From contig NZ_BMRT01000008.1 of assembly GCF_014648775.1 (NCBI RefSeq), forward strand, positions 1-64,000: a stretch of 64,000 nucleotides of DNA. Reading direction: 5' to 3'. This DNA comes from Streptomyces abikoensis. Its GTDB lineage: Bacteria; Actinomycetota; Actinomycetes; Streptomycetales; Streptomycetaceae. Below the pieces are notes generated by a model. The model saw nothing but the letters and a program-made list of their open reading frames with translations. It made no database searches and was not told the DNA's origin. Shown one piece after another: positions 8,448 to 17,277 of this stretch (position 1 is its first letter; every line of letters starts with the position of its first letter). Made by a program: the position numbers and the translations under genes.

Positions 8448-8693
8448 TTACTCGTTGACGCAGAGGTTGCCCGCGGCCGGGTTCAGGACGCCGACGACGT
8501 CGATGGTGTTGCCGCAGAAGTTGACCGGGACCTCGACCGGGACCTGGACGACGTTGCCGGAGGCGACGCCGGGCGACTTCTCCGCCACGCCGTGCGCGCC
8601 GTGGGCCCCGTGGGCGGAGGCGGCACCGGCGCCGGCGAGGGCGAGACCGCCGACGGCGAGCGTGACAGCAGCGGCCTTCTTGATGTTGTTCAC
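8448..8693 (-). CDS. Short chaplin
   Basis: This 81-residue secreted protein has a signal peptide (NIKKAAAVTLAVGGLALAGAG...ASA), a short His/Gly segment HGAHGAHG and one chaplin domain (KSPGVASGNVVQVPVEVPVN, CGNTIDVVGVLNP, ending NLCVNE) with the usual two Cys. It should be secreted and assemble at the cell surface in aerial growth. Start is GTG at 8693 with AGGAAGA just upstream. A CGTAAC hexamer (8755-8750, minus) recalls the -35 of BldN-dependent chaplin promoters, but no good partner -10 follows, so that is weak. It is tandem with the His-tailed chaplin. Confidence 0.94.
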   Translation of the reverse strand: MNNIKKAAAVTLAVGGLALAGAGAASAHGAHGAHGVAEKSPGVASGNVVQVPVEVPVNFCGNTIDVVGVLNPAAGNLCVNE

Positions 8694-8848
8694 TCTTCCT
8701 ATGACCTTCCTGAGTGTTTTGCCAGAGCGTCGCCACGGCTCCCGCCGCGGTTACGCCATGGAAAACGGGCCAGGGCCATTCGGGTTGCTGGGGCGGGTGG
8801 GTTATCACACGACCGCATGAATCTCTGATCAGAACGCGACGTTCCGCA

Positions 8849-8864
8849 ACCGGCCGGGGCCGGT
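8849..8864 (-). terminator. Stem-loop after the response regulator gene
   Basis: A 7-bp GC-only stem (ACCGGCC with GGCCGGT, two-base loop) starts just beyond the regulator's stop codon on the minus strand. Confidence 0.45.
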
Positions 8865-8870
8865 CGCGCG

Positions 8871-9521
8871 TCAGGCTCCGATCCCATGTCGGACGGCCCA
8901 CAGCGCCGCCTGCGTCCGGTCGGCGAGGTCCAGCTTCATCAGGATGTTCGACACGTGGGTCTTGACGGTCTTCTCGGACAGGACCAGCGCCCGGGCGATC
9001 TCCCGGTTGGACCGCCCGTCCGCGATCAGGGCCAGCACCTCGCGCTCCCGCTCGGTGAGCCCGTTGCCTCTCCCCTGGCCCCCGCCGCCGCCCTCGTCCT
9101 GCGCCAGCAGGGCGTCCGCCACCTCCGGCTGGAGCAGGACGTGCCCGGCGTGCACGGACCGGATGGCGCCGGCGAGGGCGTCCGGGTCCACGTCCTTGTA
9201 GACGTAGCCCGCCGCGCCCGCCCGCAGGGCGGGGATGACGGTGCGCTGCTCGGTGAAGCTGGTGACGACCAGCACCCGGGCGGGGTTGTCGAGCTCCCGG
9301 AGCCTGCGCAGCGCCTCGATCCCGTCCATGCCGGGCATCTTCACGTCCATGAGGACGACATCCGGCCGCAGCTCCTCGGCCCGCTCGACGCCCTCGACGC
9401 CGTCAGCGGCCTCCCCGACGACCTCGATGTCGTCCTGTACCTCCAGAAAGGTGCGCAGCCCCCTGCGGACCACCTGGTGGTCGTCCACCAGCAGCACCCG
9501 GATCGCGCGGCTCTCAGCCAC
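8871..9521 (-). CDS. NarL/LuxR-family response regulator
   Basis: This 216-residue protein has a receiver domain (residues 7-125) with acidic pair D13/D14, phospho-acceptor D59 (VVLMDVKMPG), Thr in VVTSF and Lys in VYKDVD, then a glycine linker and a LuxR-type helix-turn-helix (LTEREREVLALIADGRSNRE, LSEKTVKTHVSNILMKL). It is the DNA-binding partner of the GAF-domain kinase encoded directly upstream, whose stop codon it overlaps by eight bases. Target genes are unknown. Confidence 0.95.
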   Translation of the reverse strand: MAESRAIRVLLVDDHQVVRRGLRTFLEVQDDIEVVGEAADGVEGVERAEELRPDVVLMDVKMPGMDGIEALRRLRELDNPARVLVVTSFTEQRTVIPALRAGAAGYVYKDVDPDALAGAIRSVHAGHVLLQPEVADALLAQDEGGGGGQGRGNGLTEREREVLALIADGRSNREIARALVLSEKTVKTHVSNILMKLDLADRTQAALWAVRHGIGA

Positions 9522-10662
9522 CGGGCACCTCCATTTCGATCGTCGTGCCCTTGCCGGGCGCGGAATCCACGGTCAGGCCGCCGCCGACGCCGTTCGCCCG
9601 GTCCCGCATGGAGACCAGGCCCAGGTGCCGGCCGGCCCTGCGCACGGCGGAGGGGTCGAAGCCCTGCCCGTCGTCGGTCACGCGCAGGGCGGCGCCGTGG
9701 CCCCGGCGCGTGAGGCTGACGTCCACGGTGCGCGCCCCGGAGTGGCGCAGGGCGTTGTGGAGGGCCTCCTGGGCCACCCGCAGCAGCGCCTCCTCCTGGG
9801 CGGCCGGCAGGGCCTTCACGCCCTGGGCGGCGAAGGTGACCCTGGCGGCCGACTGGGCCCGGTCGAGGACCTTGACCTGGGTGCGCAGGGTGGCGACGAG
9901 GCCGTCCTCGTCGAGCCCCGCCGGGCGCAGTTCCACGACGGCGGCGCGCAGCTCGTCGGCCGCCTCGGCGGCGAGCCGGGCGACCTGGTGGAGCTCGCCC
10001 TTGGCGCGGGCCGGGTCGCGGTCGACGAGGGCGGCCGCGGCCTGGGCGGTCAGCCGTAGGGAGAAGAGCTTCTGGGAGACGGCGTCGTGGAGCTCGTGGG
10101 CGAGGCGGGCCCGCTCCCCGGCGATGGTCAGCTCGCGGCTGCGCTCGTAGAGGCGGGCGTTGGTGAGGGCTATGGCGGCGTGCTGGGCGAGGACGCTCAG
10201 CAGTTCCTCGTCCTCGGCGGTGAAGCCGCAGCCGCCGGCGGGCTTGGGGCACCTCTTGTTCGCGAGAAATAGGGCGCCCAGGATCTCGTCGCCGTCGGCG
10301 ACGGGCATCCCGATGAAGTCGCTCATGTCGGGGTGGGCGTCGGGCCAGCCCTCGAAGCGGTGGTCCAGGCGGACGTCGGCGAGGCGCTGCGGGGTGGCCT
10401 CCTTGAGCATGGCGGCGAGGATGCCGTGCTGGCGGGGCAGCGGGCCGATGGCCTTCCACTGGTCGTCGCTGACGCCGTCGACGACGAACTGGGCGAAGCC
10501 GCCGTGGTCGTCGGGGACGCCGAGGGCGGCGTACTCGGCGTCGAGGAGCTCCCGGGCGGAGACGACGATCGTCTTGAGGACGTCGCGCACCTCCAGATGG
10601 CGGCTCATGGCGAGCAGGGCGGTGCTTACGGCCGTGAGGCCGGAGCGGGGGCCATGGGTCAT
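9514..10662 (-). CDS. GAF-domain sensor histidine kinase
   Basis: This 382-residue soluble kinase has a GAF domain (about residues 20-170), a HisKA_3 dimerisation helix with phospho-acceptor H192 (RLAHELHDAVSQKLFSL) and a C-terminal ATPase domain (EALLRVAQEALHNALRHSG, then VTDDGQGFDPS). It lacks membrane segments, so it senses a cytoplasmic signal, perhaps through the GAF domain; GAF kinases of the DevS type bind haem, but nothing here proves that. It forms an operon with the overlapping LuxR-type regulator. A TATACG hexamer eight bases before the ATG suggests a leaderless start. Confidence 0.95.
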   Translation of the reverse strand: MTHGPRSGLTAVSTALLAMSRHLEVRDVLKTIVVSARELLDAEYAALGVPDDHGGFAQFVVDGVSDDQWKAIGPLPRQHGILAAMLKEATPQRLADVRLDHRFEGWPDAHPDMSDFIGMPVADGDEILGALFLANKRCPKPAGGCGFTAEDEELLSVLAQHAAIALTNARLYERSRELTIAGERARLAHELHDAVSQKLFSLRLTAQAAAALVDRDPARAKGELHQVARLAAEAADELRAAVVELRPAGLDEDGLVATLRTQVKVLDRAQSAARVTFAAQGVKALPAAQEEALLRVAQEALHNALRHSGARTVDVSLTRRGHGAALRVTDDGQGFDPSAVRRAGRHLGLVSMRDRANGVGGGLTVDSAPGKGTTIEMEVPGG

Positions 10663-10764
10663 GGGATCACCGTATACAGGGCGCCCGCGCGGGGGATCGG
10701 CCTCGGGGCGGCCGGGTCTCGGTCGTCCGGCTTAGGCCGGTGGGCCCGGGGGCACGCTCTCCTC

Positions 10765-11466
10765 ATGTCTATACCAATAGGACGGTGGACCCCCATCCAC
10801 GGCGAGCCGTACCGGGCCGTGCCGTACCGGCCCGTGCGGATGGGGGCCGAGGAGTCGGTCGGGCGGGCGGCGGAGTTACGGGAGCGGATGGCGGAGCGGC
10901 GGACCGTGCGGCGGTTCTCGGCCGATCCCGTGCCGGATCAGGTGGTCAGGGACGCGATCGCGTGCGCGGCGACCGCGCCCTCCGGGGCGCATCAGCAGCC
11001 GTGGACGTTCGTCCTGGTGAAGGACCCGGAGGTGCGGCGGCGCATCCGGGAGGCGGCGGAGGAAGAGGAGCGCGTCTCCTACGCGGGGCGGCTGGGCGAG
11101 GAGTGGCTGGCGGCGCTGCGTCCGCTGGGCACGGACGAGGTGAAGCCGCATCTGACGGACGCGCCCGCGCTGATCGTGGTCTTCCAGCAGCGCTACTGGC
11201 TGGGCGAGGACGGCAGCCGGCGCAAGCACTACTACGTGGACGAGTCGGTCGGCATCGCGGTCGGGATGCTGCTGTCCGCGCTGCATCTGTCCGGGCTGGC
11301 GGCGCTGGTGCACACGCCGAGCCCGATGCGGTTCCTGTCGGAGGTGCTGGGGCGGCCGGTGAACGAGAAGGCGTTCGCGGTGATCCCCGTGGGCTATCCG
11401 GCGGCGGACTGCGAGGTACCGGACCTGGTGCGCAAGAGCCTGGACCAGGTGCTGGTGGAGGTCTGA
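10765..11466 (+). CDS. Nitroreductase-family flavoprotein
   Basis: This 233-residue protein matches the FMN-dependent nitroreductase fold: ERRTVRRFSADPVPDQVVRD, the FMN-contacting APSGAHQQPWTFVLV, the dimer-interface ESVGIAVGMLLSALHLSGLA and FAVIPVGYPA near the end. It resembles the iodotyrosine-deiodinase-like branch, with a Lys-rich lid (SRRKHYYVDES). The natural substrate is unknown. I used ATG 10765 because relatives carry a similar N-terminal extension; ATG 10840 would remove 25 residues. No clear ribosome site is visible for either. Confidence 0.88.
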   Translation: MSIPIGRWTPIHGEPYRAVPYRPVRMGAEESVGRAAELRERMAERRTVRRFSADPVPDQVVRDAIACAATAPSGAHQQPWTFVLVKDPEVRRRIREAAEEEERVSYAGRLGEEWLAALRPLGTDEVKPHLTDAPALIVVFQQRYWLGEDGSRRKHYYVDESVGIAVGMLLSALHLSGLAALVHTPSPMRFLSEVLGRPVNEKAFAVIPVGYPAADCEVPDLVRKSLDQVLVEV

Positions 11467-11840
11467 CCCCGGGCCGGGTCGAGGGCACCTCAAAGCAACG
11501 TTTCTGATCGCAAACGCTCCGCAGGGAAGCGGCCACACCGGGTGAGGAACGAGCACGCCCGGTGTGAGCCCGCTCATGGGACGCACATCACGTACGAAGC
11601 GGCCTAGTGGACGGATAAGACGCCCATAAGGAGCGGTTCGAGCAGGTGGCGCGCCCTCTGGGCCCGGCCCCGCGAAGGGCGCCGCAACGAAGCGGCTTAG
11701 TACGTCACACCTTTGCCAGGGCATTTTGCTGCCGCTAAGAATTTGCTCCGTCGCACGGCGCCGCGAACCGAGGAACGGCGCTCTCAGCGCGCCAGGACGG
11801 GCCGGTGCGACTCACGCGATCGGAAGAGGTTCAGCTCAGC
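11467..11840. other. Gene-free region upstream of the transglycosylase
   Basis: No coding sequence is visible in these 374 bases. A 15-base motif, ACGAAGCGGC(C/T)TAGT, occurs at about 11594-11608 and again at 11688-11702 with one difference; each contains a TAGT that could be part of a -10 box. A long 5' leader is likely, and secreted muralytic genes in Streptomyces can have riboswitch leaders, but I could not match a known riboswitch consensus here. Confidence 0.4.
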
Positions 11841-12551
11841 ATGCGTTCCCCCATCTCTGGCTATACCCGCCTGACCAAGGTCCACACGTTCTCCGCGGCC
11901 GGGATCGCCGCGGCCGGTGTCGCCGCCCTGGCGTTCGCGGTCGTGCCGAACGGTTCCGCCGACGCCGAGCAGTCCCAGGCGGTGAAGCCGGTGGCGTGGA
12001 ACGCCTCCGCCTTCGGCGAGACCCAGCAGGCCGAGCTGAACAAGCAGGCGGACCGCGCGGCCGAGCAGGCCAAGAAGGACGCCGAGAACAAGAAGAAGGC
12101 CGAGGCGGAGGCCCAGGCCAAGGCGAAGGCCGACAAGGAGCGCGCCGAGAAGGAGGCCGCCAGCCGGTCCGAGGAGCGCAAGCCGGTCGCTGCCGCCGCC
12201 GCTCCCGCCGCGCCCGCCCCCAAGGTCTACGCCAACAACCTTGACGGCTGGATCAAGGAATCCCTGGACATCATGAAGGCCAAGGGCATCCCGGGCACCT
12301 ACAACGGCATCTACCGCAACATCATGCGGGAGTCCACGGGCAACCCCAACGCCATCAACAACTGGGACTCCAACGCCGCCGCCGGCATCCCCTCCAAGGG
12401 CCTGCTCCAGGTGATCGACCCGACCTTCAAGGCGTACCACGTCGAGGGCACCTCCTGGAACATCTACGACCCGGTCGCCAACATCACCGCCGCCTGCAAC
12501 TACGCGGCCAAGGTGTACGGCTCGATGGACAACGTGAACTCCGCCTACTGA
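11841..12551 (+). CDS. Secreted transglycosylase (SLT/lysozyme-like) with a coiled-coil linker
   Basis: This 236-residue exported protein has a signal peptide (HTFSAAGIAAAGVAALAFAV), an Ala/Lys/Glu-rich charged coiled coil (about residues 65-115), and a C-terminal transglycosylase-like domain with the catalytic Glu in NIMRESTGNPNAINNWDSN and the SKGLLQVIDPTFKAYH motif. It should cleave peptidoglycan glycan strands outside the membrane. The ATG at 11841 follows a GAGG about eleven bases upstream. A very strong stem-loop ends the gene. Confidence 0.9.
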   Translation: MRSPISGYTRLTKVHTFSAAGIAAAGVAALAFAVVPNGSADAEQSQAVKPVAWNASAFGETQQAELNKQADRAAEQAKKDAENKKKAEAEAQAKAKADKERAEKEAASRSEERKPVAAAAAPAAPAPKVYANNLDGWIKESLDIMKAKGIPGTYNGIYRNIMRESTGNPNAINNWDSNAAAGIPSKGLLQVIDPTFKAYHVEGTSWNIYDPVANITAACNYAAKVYGSMDNVNSAY

Positions 12552-12569
12552 CGGCCGGAGGACACAGCT

Positions 12570-12614
12570 ACGCCGAAGGGCGGCACCCCCGTGCGGGGTG
12601 CCGCCCTTCGGCGT
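12570..12614. terminator. Strong bidirectional stem-loop terminator
   Basis: A 20-bp perfect stem (12570-12589 with 12595-12614) and five-base loop sits between the convergent transglycosylase and FHA-ABC genes. Confidence 0.92.
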
Positions 12615-12630
12615 GTTCATGGACAGGCCG

Positions 12631-15171
12631 TCACTTGCGCATGACCTCCGGCTCGTGGCGGCGCAGCAGGCGGGCGACCGCGATGCCGCAGACCACGCCG
12701 ATGGCGATGAGCGCGATCATGTCCAGGCCCCAGATCCCCGCCGAGTGCTCCCACAGCGGGTCGAGGTTCTTGGGGTCGTTCTTGTCCATGGGCGCCATGA
12801 TGTGCGACAGGTCCAGCGTGGCGCCGGCGGCGCCGATGGCCCAGCGGGAGGGCATCAGCCAGGCGACCTGCTCGATGCCGGGCGAGTCGTAGATCTTGAA
12901 CATGATGCCGGTGAAGACGACCTGGACGATCGCGAACATCACCAGCAGCGGCATGGTCTTCTCGGAGGTCTTCACCAGCGAGGAGATCACGAGGCCGATC
13001 ATCATCGAGGTGAAGCCCAGAGCGATGATCACCAGGCAGAGCTCGGCGGCGGGCAGGGCCTTGATGATGACGCCGTGCTCGGGGAGCTTGCGGACCGAGA
13101 AGCCGATCGCGCAGATCAGGACGCCCTGCACCGCGGTGATCACACCGAGGACGACGACCTTGGACATCAGGTACGCCGAGCGGGACAGGCCGACGGCCCG
13201 CTCCCGTTCGTAGATGACCCGTTCCTTGATCAGCTCACGGACGGAGTTGGCCGCTCCGGAGAAGCACGCGCCGACCGCGAGGATCAGCATGATCGTGCCG
13301 GCGTCCTGGTTGAAGTGGCGCGGCGCGGGGGCGCCCAGTCCGTAGTCGGACGGGATGACGGTGCTCACACCGCCGAGGACGGCGGGGAGGAGCAGCATCA
13401 GGGCCAGGAAGCCGCGGTCGGAGGCGATGACCGAGCAGTAGCGGCGCATCAGCGTCCACAGCTGGGAGCCCCAGCTCTGCGGCACCGGCGGGCGGACCAC
13501 CTGCGGCTGGACGTGGACGGACTGCGGGGCGACGGCGTCGATGTCGGCCGCGTACATCTGGTAGTGCTGCGAGCCCTTCCAGCGGCCCGCCCAGTCGTAG
13601 TCGCGGTAGTTCTCGAACGCCGAGAAGACGTCGGCCCAGGTCTCGTAGCCGAAGAAGTTGAGCGCCTCCTCCGGCGGGCCGAAGTAGGCCACCGAGCCGC
13701 CCGGGGCCATCACCAGCAGCTTGTCGCAGAGCGCCAGCTCGGCCACGGAGTGGGTGACCACCAGGACCGTGCGGCCGTCGTCCGCGAGGCCGCGCAGCAG
13801 CTGCATGACGTCGCGGTCCATGCCCGGGTCGAGGCCGGACGTGGGCTCGTCGAGGAAGATCAGCGACGGCTTGGTCAGCAGCTCCAGGGCGACCGAGACG
13901 CGCTTGCGCTGGCCGCCGGAGAGGGCGGTGACCTTCTTGTCCTTGTGGATGTCGAGCTTGAGCTCGCGCAGCACCTCGTCGATGCGGGCCTCGCGCTCGG
14001 AGGCCGCGGTGTCGCCGGGGAAGCGGAGCTTGGCCGCGTAGCGCAGGGCCTTACGGACCGTGAGCTCCTTGTGGAGGATGTCGTCCTGCGGGACCAGGCC
14101 GATGCGCTGGCGGAGCTCGGCGAACTGCTTGTACAGGTTCCGGTTGTCGTAGAGGACGTCACCCTGGTTGGCGGGCCGGTAGCCGGTGAGCGCCTTGAGG
14201 AGGGTGGACTTTCCGGAGCCGGAGGGGCCGATGACGGCGATCAGCGACTTCTCGGGGACGCCGAAGGAGACGTCCTTGAGGATCTGCTTGCCGCCGTCGA
14301 CCGTCACCGTCAGATGGCGGGCCGAGAAGGAGACGTCACCGGTGTCGACGAACTCCTCGAGGCGGTCGCCGACCAGCCGGAAGGTCGAGTGACCGACACC
14401 GACGGTGTCCTGGGGGCCGATCAGCTGCTGCCGGACCGGCTGACCGTTGACGTACGTGCCGTTGTGGGAGCCGAGGTCGACGATCTCGAAGCCGCCGGGG
14501 GTGGCCCGGAACTCGGCGTGGTGACGGGAGACCTGGAGGTCGGAGACGACCAGGTCGTTGTCGAGGGCACGACCGATGCGCATCACCCGGCCGACGGCCA
14601 TCTGGTGGAAGCGGGTCGGGCTGTCGCCGCCGCCCGTGCCGGGCGCCTGGCCCTGCGGCTGGGCGGCCTGCTGCTGCGGCGCGTACGGCTGCTGCCAGCC
14701 GCCCTGCTGCGGCACCTGCTGGTACTGCTGCGGAGGCTGGTGCCCCCAGCCCTGGGCGCCCGGCTGCTGGTACTGCTGCGGGGCCGGCTGGCCGGGCTGA
14801 ACCGCCGGGGCCATCGCCGTCTGGGCGCTGTAGATGTCGGCGGCCGGCGCGGCGGGGGCGGCCGGGGCGGCGGCGGAGAGGTTCAGCCGCGGGCCGTCCG
14901 TCGCGTTGCCCAGGTGGACGGCCGCACCGGGGCCGATTTCCATCTGGTGGACACGCTGGCCCTGCACATAGGTGCCGTTGGTGCTGCCGTGGTCCTCGAT
15001 GAGCCAGCCGTGGCCGCCCCACCGGACGGTGGCGTGTCGCCAGGAGACGCGGGCGTCCTCCAGGACCATGTCACCCTGCGGGTCGCGCCCGAGGGTGTAC
15101 GACCGGGACGGGTCCAACGTCCAGGTCTGTCCATTCAATTCCAGTACGAGTTCCGGCACTCCATGCCCCAC
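12631..15171 (-). CDS. ABC exporter fused to two FHA domains (Rv1747-like)
   Basis: This 846-residue protein has, in order, an FHA domain (residues 20-95; SYTLGRDPQGD, HGSTNGTYVQG), a Gln/Pro-rich linker, a second FHA domain (about 190-275; MRIGRALDNDLVV, LGSHNGTYVNG), an ABCG-type ATPase (Walker A GPSGSGKSTLL, signature LSGGQRKR, Walker B LIFLDEPTSGLD) and an ABC-2 membrane domain with about six helices. The layout is that of mycobacterial Rv1747, which exports cell-envelope lipids and whose FHA domains bind phospho-Thr made by a Ser/Thr kinase. Here the substrate is unknown and no kinase gene is adjacent. Start is GTG with GGGGGA six bases upstream. Confidence 0.93.
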   Translation of the reverse strand: MGHGVPELVLELNGQTWTLDPSRSYTLGRDPQGDMVLEDARVSWRHATVRWGGHGWLIEDHGSTNGTYVQGQRVHQMEIGPGAAVHLGNATDGPRLNLSAAAPAAPAAPAADIYSAQTAMAPAVQPGQPAPQQYQQPGAQGWGHQPPQQYQQVPQQGGWQQPYAPQQQAAQPQGQAPGTGGGDSPTRFHQMAVGRVMRIGRALDNDLVVSDLQVSRHHAEFRATPGGFEIVDLGSHNGTYVNGQPVRQQLIGPQDTVGVGHSTFRLVGDRLEEFVDTGDVSFSARHLTVTVDGGKQILKDVSFGVPEKSLIAVIGPSGSGKSTLLKALTGYRPANQGDVLYDNRNLYKQFAELRQRIGLVPQDDILHKELTVRKALRYAAKLRFPGDTAASEREARIDEVLRELKLDIHKDKKVTALSGGQRKRVSVALELLTKPSLIFLDEPTSGLDPGMDRDVMQLLRGLADDGRTVLVVTHSVAELALCDKLLVMAPGGSVAYFGPPEEALNFFGYETWADVFSAFENYRDYDWAGRWKGSQHYQMYAADIDAVAPQSVHVQPQVVRPPVPQSWGSQLWTLMRRYCSVIASDRGFLALMLLLPAVLGGVSTVIPSDYGLGAPAPRHFNQDAGTIMLILAVGACFSGAANSVRELIKERVIYERERAVGLSRSAYLMSKVVVLGVITAVQGVLICAIGFSVRKLPEHGVIIKALPAAELCLVIIALGFTSMMIGLVISSLVKTSEKTMPLLVMFAIVQVVFTGIMFKIYDSPGIEQVAWLMPSRWAIGAAGATLDLSHIMAPMDKNDPKNLDPLWEHSAGIWGLDMIALIAIGVVCGIAVARLLRRHEPEVMRK

Positions 15172-15412
15172 TATTTGTCCCCCGATGAGCCCCCTGCACG
15201 GGGGAGTCTAGGGATGGCGAACATCGGGAGGAACTATTTCAGGCGCAGTCCCCCAACCAAAAGTCGGGAGCCTCACGACCGTGTACCGGCCCTGTAACAG
15301 GCGCCGTTGACCGATGCGAAACGCGCCCTGACAGTAGTAACCGCCCGGGGATGCGCGGGATCGTCGCGGATCGTCCGCTTCCGGGGTGACTGGTAGGGAC
15401 CGGGGGGCCGTG

Positions 15413-17182
15413 ATGACGTTGACCAGCGGCAGCCGCGCGGCGCGCGGCGCCGATCTCGTACTCACCGCGATAGCCGCGGTGAGCTGGGCCTTTCTCGCCA
15501 TGGCGGGAGTCGCGGCGCTGGGGCTGCATCTGCTGGGCGCGGACGCGGCGGGGTCGCTGGGCCCGCTGACGGCGGCGGTGGTCGTCCTCGCGGTCGGCGG
15601 CTCCATCACTCCCTCGGGCTCGGTCGAAGCATTCGGGCTCACGGGCGCCGGGGCGCACACCACCATCGACATCGCGCCACTGGGCGTCAGCCTGGTGGGG
15701 GCGTTGTCGCTGGGGATGGTGTTCGCCCGGTCGCTGCGGCCGCTGGGGCCCGCGGTGCGGGGGTCCGAGCTCCTCGCGCGGGCGGCCGCGGTCGCCCTGC
15801 TGTTCCTGCTGGTCCTGGGCGGGCTCGTGTGGGCGGCCTCCTCCACCGTCACCTTCGACGGCGGCGATCTGGGCCTCGGCGGAGCGGGCGGCACCACGCG
15901 GATCCCGGGGCTGGGCGACATCGGGGACATCGGGGGCGGTCTGCCCGGCCGGCTCGGGGATCTGGCGCAGGCCAAGGCGTCGGTGGGCTTCTCGGTGCGG
16001 CCCGGGGCGTCGCTGCTCGGCGGCCTGGTGTGGGTGCTGGGCGTCCTGCTGGTGACGCTGCTGTCCGCCCGCCGGGCCCCGCTCCCCCGCCGCTGGCAGG
16101 CGGCCCACCGCGCGGTCCGCCCGGCGGCCTCGGCGCTGCGCTCGGTGCTGGTGCTGGCGGTCGTCGCGGGCCTGGCGGCCGCCGGGGTCGCGGCGGCGGG
16201 CGACGCCCACCCCCGGCGGGTGCTGGGCGCGGCCGTGCTCGGGGCGCCGAACGGGGTGTGGCTGGGGGTGCCGCTGGGACTGTTCGTCCCCCTGCGGGGC
16301 ACGGCGAGCGGGTCGCTGCTCCAGGTGCTGCCGCATCCGCTGGACGAACTGCTGCGCGCCGGGACGGACCAGTCGGTGACGGTGGGCCGGATCGCCGACC
16401 TGGAGCCGCTGGTGTGGCTGCTGCCGGTGGGGTGTGTGCTGCTGATGCTGACGGCCGGGGTGCTGACCGGGGCCCGTACGCCCCGGGACGGGGCCGGGCC
16501 GGGGGCGTACGCGTGGCGGTGCGGGCTGGCGCTGGGCGTGGCCACGGCGGTGGCGCTGCCCCTGCTGGTGCTGGCGACGCGGGTCAAGGCGGACGCCGGC
16601 CTGTCGGTGCTGGGCGTCGACGCCCTGGGGGCCGGGCTGGAGCTGTCCGGCAGCGTGCCCCTCGCCCTGGCCCTGGGGGCCGTGTGGGGACTGGGCGCGG
16701 GGGCGTTCGGCGGGCTGCTGGCGTACGCGACGGGGGCGGCGGGGCGGCGGGCCTCGGCCCACGCGCGCGCCCGGCGCCCCGAGGAGGGCCGCCCGGGAGA
16801 GGGCCGCAGCTACCCGGACCTGGCGTACGTTCCGGGGCCGTACGCCCCCTCGCCGGGGTACCGGCCCTCACGCCCGGACACCAACCCGTATCTGCGACCG
16901 CCCGGGGAGGGCCGGCCCGGGGAGGCCCCTCCCGGCGGGGGGCCTGCAGGCGGGGGGCCTCCCGGTGGGGAGCGCGGTGCGCGCGGGCCTTCGGGGGCGC
17001 CCGGTGCGTCCGGCCCCTCCGGGGATTCCGGCGGGCAGGACCCCTTCACCGCGCCGACGCAGACCGGCCGTCCGCCGGTGCCGCCCCCGCCCCGGCGGCG
17101 GCCGGGGTCGCCGTACCGGTACGGGTCGTCGCCGGTGCCGCCGCCGGACGAGCCGCCGCCCGCGCCGTGGCGGCGTCCGTAG
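15413..17182 (+). CDS. Streptophobe-family integral membrane protein
   Basis: This 589-residue protein has about ten hydrophobic segments over residues 15-460, then a long cytoplasmic tail rich in Pro, Gly and Arg (from about 465). It matches what I recall as the streptophobe family, a Streptomyces-specific group of unknown function; the GAHTTIDIAPLGVSLVGA region and a Gly/Ile-rich extracytoplasmic loop (IPGLGDIGDIGGG) are typical. The ATG at 15413 is chosen because a run of six G lies six bases upstream; a GTG directly before it is an alternative. It is divergent from the FHA-ABC gene. Confidence 0.85.
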   Translation: MTLTSGSRAARGADLVLTAIAAVSWAFLAMAGVAALGLHLLGADAAGSLGPLTAAVVVLAVGGSITPSGSVEAFGLTGAGAHTTIDIAPLGVSLVGALSLGMVFARSLRPLGPAVRGSELLARAAAVALLFLLVLGGLVWAASSTVTFDGGDLGLGGAGGTTRIPGLGDIGDIGGGLPGRLGDLAQAKASVGFSVRPGASLLGGLVWVLGVLLVTLLSARRAPLPRRWQAAHRAVRPAASALRSVLVLAVVAGLAAAGVAAAGDAHPRRVLGAAVLGAPNGVWLGVPLGLFVPLRGTASGSLLQVLPHPLDELLRAGTDQSVTVGRIADLEPLVWLLPVGCVLLMLTAGVLTGARTPRDGAGPGAYAWRCGLALGVATAVALPLLVLATRVKADAGLSVLGVDALGAGLELSGSVPLALALGAVWGLGAGAFGGLLAYATGAAGRRASAHARARRPEEGRPGEGRSYPDLAYVPGPYAPSPGYRPSRPDTNPYLRPPGEGRPGEAPPGGGPAGGGPPGGERGARGPSGAPGASGPSGDSGGQDPFTAPTQTGRPPVPPPPRRRPGSPYRYGSSPVPPPDEPPPAPWRRP

Positions 17183-17277
17183 GACCCGCCGGGGAGCCGT
17201 CATGGGGGCGTCGTGGGGGCGCCATGGGCGGGCTGAGTTGTCAGCCGGGACAGGTGTGCGGATACCGTAGGACCACC

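Noticed and set aside
8691..8770. BldN-dependent promoter for the second chaplin
   Set aside because: CGTAAC is present as a -35, but no CGTTGA-like -10 follows at 16 bases; noted only as a weak hint.
11600..11720. Possible tRNA gene in the gene-free leader
   Set aside because: No acceptor stem, anticodon arm and TTCGA-type loop line up; no other tRNA candidate was found in the window either.
11467..11840. Possible c-di-AMP (ydaO) riboswitch before the transglycosylase gene
   Set aside because: Secreted muralytic genes can have it, but I could not find the conserved GGGGAACC and GGGTGAATC-type elements in order.
16895..17060. Imperfect GC-rich repeats at the end of the streptophobe gene
   Set aside because: They encode the Pro/Gly-rich tail and vary as low-complexity protein sequence.
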